DNA of 64,000 nt from Ziziphus jujuba. Its lineage: Eukaryota; Streptophyta; Magnoliopsida; Rosales; Rhamnaceae. Shown here in pieces: positions 35,956 to 49,148 of this stretch. Below the pieces are notes generated by a model that searched no databases, was not told the origin of the DNA, and was given only the letters and a program-made list of their open reading frames with translations. The stretch covers positions 40,060,001-40,124,000 of the forward strand of contig NC_083379.1 in assembly GCF_031755915.1 (NCBI RefSeq), written 5' to 3'. Positions within the stretch are counted from its first letter, which is position 1. The number at the start of each line of letters is the position of its first letter. The translations under genes were made by a program, and so were the position numbers.

Positions 35956-38900
35956 TCACTTGCTTTGCACATTGCTTAGACTCATACAGAGCCTAAGCTT
36001 CTCCGTTGGCACTACATTGGTCAATATATTCGTCAGATTCTTTTCACCCGCAATCTTCACCAAATCCACTTCACCTTTGTCAATCAATTCTCAAACAAAG
36101 TGGTACTTCTTCTCGATATGCTTTGTACTGTCCGAAAAGGCTTGATTCTTTGCCAAGAAGATTGCACTTTGGTTGTCACAATGCACAATGACTTGGTTTT
36201 GGGGCACACCAAGCTCATTTACCAACCATTTTAACCATAATGCCTCCCTTGTCACTTCCGTGGCCGCCATATGTTCGCTTCGGTACTTGAGAGTGCAACC
36301 ACCAGTTGTAACGATGCTCTCCAACTAATTGTATTACCCCAAGCAGAAAATATATAACCCGTCAAGGACTTTCTCTTGTCCCGATCACCACCAAGGTCTG
36401 CATCACAATATCCGACAACACAATCACCATTACCATGTTCTCTTTCCGATACAATAAGCCAACATCCATGGCAAAGCCTCCCAATGTGGTTTACCCGAAT
36501 TACTCATAAATCTACTCACCACACTAACCACATGAGCGATGTCCAGTCTAGTACACACCATCAAATACATGATGCAACCTACGGCATTTGCATATGGCAT
36601 CTTAGCCATGCTTTCCCTCTCTTGTTCACTTTTCGAGCATTGCTTGGATGACAATTTGAAGTGGGGTGCTAAAAGTGTGATCACGGGATTTGCACCACCC
36701 ATGTTGAACCTCTCCAAGACCTTCTCAATATACTTCCTCTGAGAAACAAATATCTTCTGATTCTCCTTATCCCGAAATATATCTATCCCCAAAATTTTGT
36801 TGGCTTCTCCAAGGTCTTTCATCTCAAAATTAGAACTCATCAACTTCTTCAAAATATCAATCTCATCCATATGTTTGCACGCAATTAACATATCATCAAC
36901 ATACAACAAGTGATAAATGAACTCCCCATTCGACAACTCTTTGTAATACACACAAAGATCAAACGTGATCCTCTTGAAGCCAATACCAAGCATAAACTTG
37001 TCGAATTTCTTATACCATTACCTAGGAGATTGTCTCAAACCATAAAGGGATTTTTAATGCAGGCATACCTTGGCACCCTTTGCATATCCTTCAGGTTGAG
37101 CCATGTAAATATCTTCCTCGAGGTCTCCATGCAAGAATGCCTTCTTGATATCCAATTGATGTAACTCAAGACCCTTATGAACCACAAGTGATAACAAGAT
37201 CTGAATAGAAGTGTGTCTCACCATCGGAGAGAATATTTCATTGAAATCCACTCCCTCCTTTTGAGTATAACCCTTTGCAACCAATCGAGCTTTGAACCTT
37301 GGTGTCTCAACTCCGGTACACCTTCCTTCTTCTTGAACACCCACTTGCAACCTATAACCCTTCCACCTTTAGGTTTATCTATTAATTTCCAAGTTTGATT
37401 CCTATGCAAGGAATCCATCTCCTCATCCATGGCCACCTTCCACTTTACCGAATCTTTTGAAGCTAGAGCTTCCTCAAAAATGTTAGGCTCCGAGTCCATT
37501 TCTTCCGCAACTTCGAGAGCATTTACAATACAATCCACAAAACCATATCTCACCGGTGCCTTGGATTGTCTCTGTTCTCTATCGCGAGCCAAATTGTAAT
37601 CATGGAGGTTATCAACATCAACCACCTCCTCATTGGTATGATCAGCTACCTCATCAACTTGTTCTTGAGCCACTTGTGTATCACGGTGCTCCTCATGAGT
37701 CACTTTCTTCCTTGGATTATCCTCAATCCCAAGATCGAATGTCTCCTTGTCAACTTCACCTCCACTCGAAGATTCTCCATCCTTCGCCAACCCAAGCATC
37801 TCACTCTCCTTGAACACCACATCCCTACTAATCACGCACTTCCTTATATCCGGATTCCAAAGTCTACAGCCTTTGACACCCTTCGGGTACCCCAAGAAAA
37901 TGCATTTCATGGATCTTGGATGTAACTTGCCTTCGTTTACATGAACATACAAAGTGCAACCAAAGACCTTGAGATTACTTAACTCCAGTGCATGCTTGGA
38001 CCACTTCTCCATTGTAATCTTGAACTCAATAGCACTTGACGGACACCTATTGATCAAGTACACCGCGGTATTCATCGCCTCCACCCAAAAACTTGTAGGT
38101 AGCTTAGCATTGGAAAGCATACTTCTCATTCTTTCCAAAATGGTCCTAATCATATGTTCAGCAAGACCATTTTGTTGAGGAGTCATTCGTATGGTCTTGT
38201 GTCTCACAATTCCATGCTCATTGCAATAGGAATTGAACTCCTCATGCAATACTTAAGCCTGTTATATATTCGGAGCATCTTCATCTTCTTTCTGGTTTGG
38301 TTCTCAACCATAACCTTCCATTCCTTGAACTTAATGAAAGCCTCATCCTTGGTTTTCAACATGTAAACCCATACTCTCCTTAAGTAATCATCAATGAGGG
38401 TCATGAAGTACCTACAACCACCCATTGAATTCGTTCTCACGGGGCCCCATACATCGGAATGAACATAATCCAAGATCCCCTTAGTTCGATGCACCGCGAT
38501 GTTGAACTTCACCTAAGCTTGCTTGCCATAGATACAATGCTCACAAAAGTAAAGTTTCATCTCCTTGTGCCCACATAAAAGCCCTTGTTTACTAAGCTCA
38601 ATTAGCCCTTTCTCGCTAATATGGCCTAGTCTTCTATACCAAAGTGTGGTGTTACTCACTTTCTCATTCACCGAGACTGAAGCGTCACCTTGAACTACAC
38701 TTCCATCTAGCACATACAAGCCATTCTTCTTAGAAGCCTTCATTGCTACCATTAAACCCTTCAAGACCTTCAAAGTGCCTCTCTCGGCCTTATAACTATA
38801 TCCATGCTCATCCAATGTACCAAGAGAAATCAAATTCCTTTTTAACCCGGGAATATACCGCACATCTGACAAAGTTCTCACAACTCCATCATGAAGCTTC

Positions 38901-39876
38901 AACTTTATCGTACCAATCCCCTCAACATTGCAAACCACATTGTTCCCCATGAGAACATGTTCTCCATCTAGTTCCTCAAATGTATCAAAATAACTCTTTA
39001 TCGGACTCATATGGAAAGTACAACTCGAGTCAAGTATCCACTCAACATTATTGTCTCGGTTACAAACAATACTTCAGAGCTTTCATAACCTTCTAAGGTA
39101 ACACTTTCATCTCCATCGGATTGCTTCTCCTTCCCTTTTCCAAGCCTCTCCGGACAATCCTTCTTGAAATGCCACAATTGATTACAACAAAAACATCTCG
39201 TTTTGTCCTTTGATTTCGATCTACCTCGACTCTTACCTTGTCAATTTCTACCATTAGGCCGATCTAAGGTTCTACCTCTCACCGTGAGCCCCAACCCATC
39301 ACTACTCTTGCCACTCAAGCTTTTCTCTGCATCCTTAGCAACTATTGCCACTATAACTTCCTTCACATCCAAGGTTTGTCTTCCATACTTGAGAGTATCC
39401 ATAAAGTGATCGTTTCCTCGAGGCGAAGAATTAAGTAAAATCACCGCTTGGTCCTCACACTCAATTGAGATTTGCACACTCTCCATATCTTGAATAAACT
39501 TAGTAAATTCATCAAGATTATCACTCAAAGACCGTCCCTCTTTCATTTTGAAGCCATAGAGTCGTTGCTTCAAATTGATGTGGTTTGGTATCGATTTAGC
39601 CATGTACCTCTCTTCCAAACCTCTCCAAACATCCGCCGCTGTTATTTCCTTCGACACCTCTCTCAACACCTTGTCTCCAAGACCAAGAATTATTGAACTA
39701 TATGCCTTTTTCAATAATTCCCTCTTCTCTCTAACATCCGTTGTTTCCGGTAAATGTTCTTCATCTTCTAAAGCCACATCTAACCCTTCCTTGACTAACA
39801 ACGCCTTCATTTTCATCTTCCAAAGGCCAAAATCATTTGAGCCCATGAATTTCTCCACCTCAAACTTAGTAGACAT
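35956..39876 (-). pseudogene. Copia-5 gag-pol polyprotein, frameshifted
   Basis: Gag starts at ATG 39876 (MSTKFEVEKFMGSNDFGLWK), and the natural stop is at 35956. Readable blocks are Gag (39241-39876), Gag pre-integrase (38513-39010), integrase core (38204-38512, HSDVWGP) and its continuation (37218-38249, QQNGLAEHM), and reverse transcriptase (37054-37350 and 36430-36993, [10 protein letters not shown]). RNase H is at 36091-36324 (HCDNQSAIFL). The RNase H tail beyond a stop at 36091 still reads KIAGEKNLTNILT. In integrase the second Asp site reads RIYNRLKY in place of RTDNGxEF, so that catalytic Asp is lost. Confidence 0.9.
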
Positions 39877-40017
39877 GGTCAAGTTTGCTTGGGTACACCA
39901 TAACCAACCTAGCTTCAACCAGGGAACCTCCAATTCCACTACAAGAAGCTAACAACAACAAGCTACACAAAAGCCCCAAATCTCCGAACTCCAATCCTTA
40001 GATTTTCACCAACCTAG

Positions 40018-40029
40018 GCTTTGATACCA
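40018..40029 (-). other. Primer-binding site (tRNA-iMet) of Copia-5
   Basis: The minus strand reads TGGTATCAAAGC, one change from the usual GAGC ending, three bases inside the LTR. Confidence 0.88.
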
Positions 40030-40032
40030 ATT

Positions 40033-40060
40033 TGTAGATATTCAACCGGTGTATAGTAAG

Positions 40061-40100
<40 letters not shown>

Positions 40101-40604
40101 ACAAGCAGTACACAACCTACAAAAAGTCCACAAACAAGCAAATATAGATGAAATAGAAGATCTCAGAACAAACCCATATGAAAAATCTAGAGAGAGAAAG
40201 ACAAGCACATAAATGTAAGAGGAGAGAGACAGAAAAACACACAAAAGTTTTACATGGTTCGATCAAGGTAATCTACGTCCACGGACAAGCAAGGAGATGA
40301 TGATTTTCATTATTTTGAAAAGATTACAAGCTTAATCACCAAGAGCATGGCACCATTGATGGGATTTTGAAGAATCCACTGTTTCTCTCTCTAAAACCAG
40401 TTGAAAACACTCTTAGATCTGTTTGGCATGAATTCCTAGGCTAACATATCACTAAAGAGGGGAAAAATCATAATTTTGGGCTTTTTTTTATTTTATTTTT
40501 ATTTTTTTCTCTCTTCTCTTGCTTTCTTCCTCTTCACTTCATCACCAAACATCATCCCATCAACCCCTCATGTTCATCATTAATTTTGAGTCACAAAAAC
40601 AACA
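40033..40604 (-). repeat. 5' LTR of Copia-5 (572 bp)
   Basis: Contains a TA run of over 30 bases near 40064-40098, then the block matching the 3' LTR, ending ACAACA before the CTTTT duplication. Confidence 0.93.
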
Positions 40605-41315
40605 CTTTTTAATATTTTGGGTGTGTTCAACGAATCCTCTTCACAATGCTTTCCAAACTTTTTTTTTGGCTAAGTTGTCTGCTTTTCTCCATTAATGCCG
40701 AACCTTCAGTCCCAGTACTAGCAATTTGACAAGGGTTCTGTCCATTAGTTGGATATGGACAGAGAAAAAATCAAGCACCAAATAATATTATCGTTCAGCA
40801 GCCACTTGTGACAAATAGAAATTCAATTTTCATTCAGGGACATCAATTTAATCTAATATAGCAAAAAAAATGAAACTGTAATGGCAAATGTTGAATCATC
40901 AGTTTACCCTTTCTGATGGTTCATTTGGGTGGAATTGGACAAGATTAATTTCTGAAGTTTCAATTCAACTACCTCTTGTAGATATTTTTGCTTTCTAGTT
41001 ATGTTGAGATTCTATATGCTACCAAATATATTATAAGATTTTTGTTTATGATTCATAATGCTCTTAAAATATTAAACTTGTCAAACTATTTAGAGACTAC
41101 TTTTTTAATGAGTAATTCTAATTGGGCTTAAACAAAATCACTGAACATAAAATAATATATGTTTTTCAATTACTAAATAAATTTCTGATATAATATTTTA
41201 TATTTTTTTCATAACATGGGATAAATACGTAACAAGATACAGCAACTATATTTAGGATATAAATACATAAGAGATAACATACTTTATTTACTCTTCTTTC
41301 GACTTTGAAATAGAT
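40605..41315. other. 3' flank of P450 copy 4
   Basis: Non-coding. Positions 40815-41030 are repeated at about 43160-43430 (for example TTGAATCATCAGTTTACC and TTTTTGCTTTCTAGT), marking a duplicated spacer on both sides of copy 4. Confidence 0.75.
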
Positions 41316-42163
41316 TTAAGGATCATGATGTGTAATGGGAATCATGTGCAGATCATCTTTTCTTCTGACAGTAATGCCAAAGCTCTGAGTCATGTCGAGT
41401 TCTTCATGTTTCATTCCATTTGGGAGTTTCCAATCAAAATGATACAACAGCAAGTGGAAACTCAACATAAATAAGACCAAATGACATGCCAGGACAAATT
41501 CTCTTTCCAGCTCCAAATGGGATATACTCAAAATCTGTACCCTTGAAATCCACACAGCTATCAATGAACCTCTCTGGAATGATGCTCTCTGCCTATGGCC
41601 TGTTCAGTGCTTCTATCTGCCCCAATTTCCCATGCATTCACTATCACCTTGGCTTTGAAATGAATCACATATCCATTAATTTCAAAGCTCTCTCTGCATT
41701 CCCTTGGCAGCAACAGTGGAGATGGAGGATGTAATCTCAGTATTTCTTTCATAACAAGTTTTAAATACTTCATCTCAATAAGCCCTGTTTCATCGAATGG
41801 ACCTCTTCTCTTGAATATTTATCTCACTTTTTCTTGTGCTTTCTTCATCGCTTTTTGATTCTTTATCAGTTCTAACATTGCCCAATCCACTGCTTGAGAT
41901 TACATCTCGCTCCCAGCACCGAAAACTGTCCTGAAAAATTTTATACTCCGATGTGCATTAAATAAATTGTTAAATTATGTTATATGAGGTAGAGAGCCAA
42001 CCAGTTGGTGCAGGTTTCCTATTATGGGTAGCTTCCATGGTCCTGGAGGTAGTTTTGATGCTAAGTTTGTGCTTTTTGATCTCTTAATCAATATGTTGAG
42101 AACCGGAATCAGAAAGAGGAAGGAAGTGAAGAGGATATTGAAGGAAGGTAAATGGAGCTCCAT
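41316..42163 (-). pseudogene. CYP71D-like cytochrome P450, copy 4: internal deletion
   Basis: The ATG at 42163 starts [10 protein letters not shown] with an anchor and hinge ([14 protein letters not shown]). It stops after HQLVGSLPH at about 41983, where the rest of exon 1 and the intron are missing. Exon 2 begins around 41930 and runs to the stop at 41316. It carries two nonsense codons (in the I-helix after AGSEM, and after EKVR) and a frameshift between the K-helix ([12 protein letters not shown]) and the haem loop. The haem loop is readable in another frame as [11 protein letters not shown]. The C-terminal block [13 protein letters not shown] is well preserved. This copy cannot encode an enzyme. 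Confidence 0.9.
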
Positions 42164-43667
42164 GAACAAAGTATAATGAGGTTCTGTGGATTAGAGTCTT
42201 AGTGGATTACTAATAAAATATTCCATTGGATTAAAAAAAACAAGTAAACAAAAAACAAAATTTCTTGGTTTACAGATATGCATTAATTATTAGATAAAAG
42301 AATATTCAATTATTATTTAAATAAAGTTTATTTCTGTATCTAATTTATCTTACCTAGCTGCCCTTTGTCTTGTCCACATGTTAGAGGAATTTTTTTTTTT
42401 TTTTTAAATAAAATGGACAAATCTTAAGGAACTTCCTCGAAAATATTGAAATAGTAACGGTTACTAGAGTAATGAGGCATAAATGATATTCTGTTATAAG
42501 TCAAAAAAAAGTCACGCCTAACGAATTATGTCTAGCCACTTGTCAACCATTAGAATAAAGTTTTATTCGAGTGAGTGATATTAAATTATTATATACCAGA
42601 ATTGAAACTTTTTGAATGTTGAATATTTAATTCACCCTTTCGGTAGGGATTGGATTTGTTAAACAAGACTGGAAGAAAATGGTTACAGGGGTTCAAAATT
42701 CAAATATTCATGAAGGTGGGTATATATCTTATTAATATATTCGTGATGTATTGGACATAATTCTTTTGGATAATCCAATTATAGCAAATATATTGTGCTC
42801 TCCGATGTACCAAATGAGATTAATTTGGCACAAAATATATAGTTTGAATATTGATAAAAAGTTGCAAATTCAAGTCATGAAGTCAGTTCATGACACGTGC
42901 TATGTTTTATTAGACTGAGATTTTAATGCAACTCAAAAGGATTTCCTCTGTTTTGTCTAATTAATGTGAATTTGATTGATGTGTTTTTTTTTTTTTTTCT
43001 TAAGGTCACAACCCAGAATTTTGATTACTTTAAATAATTTAATTACTTATTATGAAATAATGCGATCAGAAAATATATTTCGAACGAAAGTTTTCATTAC
43101 TTTTAAATGATTTTATTTTTTAACTTTTTTAACGTTGAAATTGTTCACCCTTAGAAACTAAAGTTTGATTCAGAGACATCAATTTAGTCTTAATATAGCC
43201 ACAAAAAAACAAAAAAACAAGAAAACGAAAAAACGAAAAAACAAAAAAAAAACAAAAAAAAAAACAAAAAATGAAACTGTACTACATAATGTTGAATCAT
43301 CAGTTTACCTTTCTTGTGGTTGATTTAGATGGAATTGAACAACTTAATTTCTTAATTTTCAATTCAACTACCTTTTCTAGATATTTTTGCTTTCTAGTCA
43401 GGTTGAGATTCTATATGCTGCCAAATTTAGCATGTTACCAATGCTAAATCAAACATCAAATTGGATTAGAGTTCTTGGAGTTAACAATTAATAAACCAGA
43501 TGTAATCTTCTTTGCTTTCTACTTAAAAAAGACTTCAGATTTCTGCTATGCTGATCAGACTGATTGTATAGCTTCTATAATTAAGCTTCAGATTTGTATT
43601 AAACTCATTAGCACTATAAAGTCAAGATGCCCATTTGAAAATTATATAATTATATTATATATATTAT
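42164..43667. other. Upstream flank of P450 copy 4 and duplicated spacer
   Basis: Positions 42164-43140 match the upstream flanks of copies 1 and 2. Positions 43160-43430 match 40815-41030. An A-rich low-complexity stretch lies at 43200-43272. A short open frame at 43475-43675 has no signature and runs into the Copia-6 LTR, so I do not call it. Confidence 0.75.
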
Positions 43668-44178
43668 TGTTATGACTATATGCAGTACAAAAACAGTAAC
43701 TAAAATAAAGAAAGAAAAGAATCAACACACAATACAAGGATTGATTCAAAAATTGATTCTATGTTCTCGGTGAACTCCATCCAAGAAGTTCTTGCACTAT
43801 AAGATTCAGTTTGTACACAAATAGCTCATTCTTTTGTTTATACAGATTTTTTAAAACCCGTAAACCACACTAAAATCCCTTATACACCTTTTCTCTTCCG
43901 CACAAGACACTCATCCAGAATGTTTCTAGAATACCTAGAGAAAGAGCTTCAAGAATGAAAGAGTTTTTAGAGAGGGAATAAGCTGTTATTGATTGAAGGA
44001 TGAAGCCTTGTACTCAGGAAACTCTGTTTCTACAGTACATTGGGTTCTATTTATAAGGACAGCAACTATTATAACCAGACCTTACCATATAAGCAATAAA
44101 ACGCATACCTATGTTTGTCATTACCTATACTTGAAACGACATAGTTTGACCATGCTGCTTAAAATAAAACAATTAACA
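43668..44178 (-). repeat. 3' LTR of Copia-6 (511 bp)
   Basis: It begins TGTTATGAC and ends AATTAACA on the plus strand. It matches both truncated Copia-3 LTRs. The following plus-strand GCATTGCTTTTTGGC is pyrimidine-rich, so it is purine-rich on the minus strand as a polypurine tract. Confidence 0.85.
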
Positions 44179-44284
44179 GCATTGCTTTTTGGCTTCTTTT
44201 AATCACATATCAACAGAACTTCAAGGACTTCTTAGTTCACTAAACTCTGACCTTAAATCTTGAGAAAGATCTTACATGAATTAA

Positions 44285-44602
44285 ACTTGCCCATTGGTAG
44301 AACCTTAGCTCCCGTATTAGCTGCATTATGTGCAGTAGGTATCTTTTTTCAAACCTATAATTCCTTCAGAAATCACATTTCTTCTAAAATGATATTTAAT
44401 ATCAGTATGCTTTGTTTGATCATTAATAACTTTAAGGCATGTTGCCTCTATCATAGACATTGTAGTTGCCATATATTCTAACTTGGACATCCAACTTATA
44501 CAATTTCTACACAAAGTAAATTGATAAGATGATGTAGATCTCCTTCTATCTCTATCTCCAGCATAATTTGAGTCCACATATCCTTTTAGCACTACACTTT
44601 CT
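44285..44602 (-). pseudogene. Copia-6 RNase H remnant
   Basis: It contains GYVDSNYAGDRDRRRSTS and the tail TKHTDIKYHF, but the central part with the DNQSA motif is deleted. The C-terminal codons near 44290 are frameshifted. The right side is cut by Copia-7. Confidence 0.85.
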
Positions 44603-45087
44603 TGTTGTGGTTCTCTGACCACTTTAGGGAAGAAATGTGAGAAGAAAAATAAAAATTAATTCTATTACTCACTTGGAAATAGATTACAAAAAATAAAAAC
44701 TTCTCTCGTGGAGGATTCTCATGTGAAACCTCTCTCTACACTGTCAAATTCTCTCTAGAATTGCTCACTCTTCTCTCCAGCTCTCTCTGGAACTTAAACA
44801 CTCTCTCTCGGAGTTTACTCTCAATACTCCTCACTTGGGATGATATTGAGCTTGCTCGACTTGGCTTGGCTTGCATGCAACGAGATGGAGCCTATTTATA
44901 GACTTACAAATTCTATGCATGTCCTCCATTTTCAACCTCTTTTGACGTTCAGCACCGGCCTTCTGACATTGCCCACAATTGTTGAGCAAGTTGGAGTTCA
45001 GTGTTAAATGCAGCAATGGCTATTGTCAAAAATAGTGAGTTGCTGGTTTCACACTGTCGATGCAATGTGCTGCGGATGGACTTCACA
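44603..45087 (-). repeat. 3' LTR of Copia-7 (485 bp)
   Basis: Matches 49770-50241. On the minus strand CTATAAATAGGC (about 44889-44900) is a strong TATA box. Confidence 0.93.
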
Positions 45088-45120
45088 ATTCTCCCCCTCC
45101 AGCCGCATTTAAATTGATAG

Positions 45121-48100
45121 TCATCTGCCATCCATTCCAGCTATGTCTCTGCACAGCTTCAGCTTCTTTTGAGTAACAAGTTTTGTTAACATGTCTGCTG
45201 GATTCTCCTTTGTGTGGATCTTCATCAGTTTCTACAACTGTTGATCTATTACTTCGCGTATCCAATGATAGCGGATGTCAATGTGCTTTATACGGGAATG
45301 ATACATTGAGTTTTGCTCAAATCAATGGCACTTTGGTTATCACAATGTATCTTGTAGTCTTCTTGCTTGATGTCCAGTTCTGTGAGAAAACGCTTTAACC
45401 ACAACATTTCCTTACCCGCTTCCGCTGTGGCAATCTACTCTGCTTCAGTAGTGGATAAAGTAACACACTTCTGCAATCTTGATTGCCATGACACAGCTCC
45501 CCCCCCCCCCCCAAAAAAAAAAAAGTGTAGAGATAACCTGATGTAGACTTTCTATTATCAGGGTCTCCGCCCATATCTGCATCTGTATAGCCTTCTAAGA
45601 TTGGATCACCTCCCCCGTAGCACAAACACAGCTTCGATGTACCTTTAAGATACCTGAGAATCCGTTTGACTGCTTCCCAATGTTCCTTTCCAGGATTTGA
45701 AAGAAATCTGCTCACAACACCTACTGCATGAGCAATGTCTGGTCTGGTACACTATTGCATACATCATACTTCCTACCGCTGAAGAATATGGTACTGAAGC
45801 CATTTCCTCTATCTCTTCTTTGGATGAGGGGCACAATCTCTTGCTCAACTTGAAATGATTTGCAAGTGGAATGCTGACTGTTTTGGTTTTATCCATGTTG
45901 AATTTCTTTATCACTGGTTCAACATACTTCTCTTGAGATAGCCATAACCTTCTATTCTTCCTGTCTCGGATTATTTGCATTCCCAAAATTTGTTGAGCTA
46001 GTCCTAGGTCTTTCATATCAAAGGACTTAGACAGTTCTTTTTTCAGTTGACTAATCTTCATTGCATCTTGTCCAACGATCAGCATGTCGTCCACATATAG
46101 CAAAAGTGCAATGAAGTTTCCACCTAAAAATTTTTGAATATAAACACACTGGTCTGCTGCAGTCCTTTTATAGCCTTGACTCACCATAAACAAGTCAAAC
46201 TTCTTATACCATTGTCTTGGTGCTTGCTTGAGGCCATACAAGTTCTTCTTCAGCTTGCATACGAGGTTTTCTTTCCCTGAAATCTCAAATCCTTCTGGCT
46301 GCTCCATGTAGATTTCCTCATGTAAATCACCATGAAGAAATGCTATCTTCATATCCATCTGTTCAAGCTCTAGGTTTAGACTTGCTACTAAACCAAAAAT
46401 GACTCGAATTGAAGTCATTTTTACCACTGGTGAAAAAATCTCATCAAAGTCAATTCCTTTCTTCTGAAGAAATCCTTTGACCACCAATCGGGCTTTGTGT
46501 TTCACCACCCTTCCGCTGCCATCTTTCTTGAGCTTGGACACCCATTTATTCTTTAATGCCTTCTTTCCTGTTGGGAGCTCAACCAACCCATACGTATGAT
46601 TTTTCTGCAAGGATTCCATCTCATCTTGCATTGCTTGCAGCCACTTTTTCTTGTCTTGATGAGAAACAGCTTCTTAGAAACTCTCTAGCTCCCCCTCTTC
46701 AGTAAGCAGAATATACTCAGATTCTGGAAATCTCTTTGATGGAATTCGGCCTCGCTCAGATCTCCGAACTTGTAAACCACTGGTTTCAGGAGGTGTACCA
46801 TCATCTGACCGCTGTGATGGCCCTGTAGCTGCTTGAGAGGATTGAGTCTCCCCCTGCTCAATATCCCTTTCTTCCTCCTGGTCTGCTTCTGGTATATCTT
46901 CATGCACCTCATTATCCTCTGTGGCTATTTGTGCTGGTGCTGGATTAGGACCAAAATTTTCGACACTAGAACTACAATTAGAAGACATTCTGGGCTTTTC
47001 AATATCTTCCATTTTCTGGTTTTCATGGAATACTACATCCCTGCTTCTAATAACCTTTTTTGTTTTCGGGTCCCATAACCTGTATTTGAATTCTTCATCT
47101 CCATATCCTATAAAGATGCATGGAGTATATCTTGCATCGAGCTTCTGTCTGAGCTCCTTGGATACATATACATAAGCTAAACAATGGAACACTCTTAAAT
47201 GAGAGTAGGAGGGAATCTTACCCGACCACACTTTCTCCGAAATTTCAAAATTCAACGGTACTGATGGTGATCTGTTGATTAAATAGCAGGCGGCAAGAAC
47301 AGCTTCTCCCCAAAATGGCTTTGGCAGCTTAGCTATACTGATCATACTTTTGACATTTTCCATAATGGTTCGGTTCATTCTTTCAGCTATTCTATTATGT
47401 TGTGGGGTGCGAGGGACCGTCTTCTCATGTCGAATGTCGTGTCTATGGCAGTAGGCATCCAACTCCTTGGAAGTATACTCTCCTCCATTATTTGAACGGA
47501 GACATTTCTGCTTGTTTCTTGTTTCACGCTCTACCATGGTATGAAACAGTTTGAAGCAATCTAATACTTGGTCCTTTGTTTTTAAGAAATATACCCACAC
47601 CTTCTGAGAAGCATCATCAATGAAGGTCAGGAAATACTTGTTGCCACCTAATGATTCCACCTCCATGGGACCACAAACATCAGAGAGCACCAGACTAAGC
47701 AACTTTGATATTCTTGATGCAGAGGAATTGAAGGAGACTCTATGTTGCTTACTAAACAAGCAGTGACTACAAGGATCTAGTGTAGCATCCTTGCAAACAG
47801 TGATAAGCTTCTTCTTGGCCAAAGTAGACAATCCTTTTTCACTCATATGACGAAGTCTCTGGTGCCACAGATTTTGAGATGTCTCTCCTTCTGCAATATT
47901 GAGGCTATCTGCACATATCTTCACATGAGTTTTGTACAACATTCCACAAATATGTCCTCGGGCGATAACTATGGCACCTTTCGTCATTTTCCATGTGCTT
48001 TTGCTGAAGTAGTTGTCATAGCCTTGCTTGTTTAAGGCTGCTCCGGAAAGTAGATTAAGCCGAAGATCTAGAACATGATGGACATCCTTCAAAGTGATTA

Positions 48101-49148
48101 TACAACCAACATTCATTTTTACCTGAATATCACCAGTTCTTATAATCTTTACGAAACTGGAATTTCATATCTTTACCGTACCAAAGTCTCCTGCTTTGTA
48201 CCTTTTGAAGAAATCTCTATGTAAAGTGACATGGTAGGATGCTGCAGTATCGACTATCCACTCAACATCTTGGGTTGATATATGAAGGCATGTCTCTTCT
48301 TCGGTGGAGCAGAGCGCCACTTCTCCTGTAACAGTGACTAGTGTCTCTCCATCCTTCTTCGGCTGATTACCTTGGAGTCTCTACTGTCTCAACAACTTCC
48401 TACAATTCTTCTTCATGTGACCCTCCAGGCCACAGTGATAGCACTTATATGATGATTTTCTGCTGTTTGTAGATCTGCCTTTGCTCTTGCTCCTACCTCT
48501 CCCCCTATCTCGACCACCTCTTTGCTGTCTTCCTCTCTCTGTGACGAGGGCATGTGACTGATCCATGCCAATGTCTTTTCTCCTGGCCTCTTCATTAAAT
48601 AGGGCATTCTTAACCATAGACATAGTAAATTTGCCATTCGGGGTCGAATTGCTGAAAGAGACTACCAATGTCTCCCAACTGTTTGGAAGAGAGCTTAGAA
48701 GTAGGAGGGCCTGATCCTCATCCCCTAGTTGGTAATCCATAGCAGATAGTTGATTTACCAAGCTCTGGAACTCACTGGTATGCTCAGCTACAGAAGTTCC
48801 ACTCTGTAGTTTTAGATTTACCAATCGCTTAAGCAATAGGGCTTTGTTTCAAGCAGTCTTGGCCTGGTACATGTCCTCCAATTTTGTCCAGAGGGCATAT
48901 GCATCCGTTTCCTTCGCTACATGATGGAAGACACTGTGGTCGATCCATTGCCGGATCTGACCGATCATTTTCTTGTTTAATTTCTTCCATTCTGCTTCTT
49001 TACTGGGATCGGGATTTTCTCCTTTAGCTTCTATAGGATCAAACAGATCCTTACAATTGAGGACATCTTCCATCCGAGGTCTTCAAAGTGTATAATTTAT
49101 GGCAGTGAGCTTAATCATAGCTCCCGAAGATGATTCTTCCATTGACAT
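45121..49148 (-). pseudogene. Copia-7 gag-pol polyprotein, inactivated
   Basis: Gag starts at ATG 49148 (MSMEESSSGAMIKLTAINYT), with a TGA two codons later where Trp is expected. The zinc knuckle CYHCGLEGHMKKNC lies at 48381-48836. The integrase block 46674-48116 has LSDVCGP and RIAERMNR, but the middle site reads RSNNGGEY, so the catalytic Asp is Asn. Reverse transcriptase is 45645-46631 with [10 protein letters not shown]. RNase H (45395-45715) contains YTDADMGGDPDNRKS and is frameshifted near 45510 beside a C/A homopolymer. Its tail (KENPADMLTKLVT) ends at the stop at about 45121. Confidence 0.92.

Larger units (their letters stand above)
35378..40604 (-). mobile_element. Copia-5: full-length copia element with target-site duplication
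   Basis: LTRs at 35378-35879 and 40033-40604 share TGTAGA...CAACA ends. The 5-bp duplication CTTTT is perfect (35373-35377 and 40605-40609). A tRNA-Met primer-binding site (minus strand TGGTATCAAAGC, 40018-40029) and a purine tract (AAGGTGAAGAAA, 35880-35891) are in place. The polyprotein is broken by several frameshifts, so it would need help to move. Confidence 0.95.

Noticed and set aside
43475..43675. 66-codon plus-strand frame as a small gene
   Set aside because: No signature, AT-rich, and it reads into the Copia-6 LTR start.
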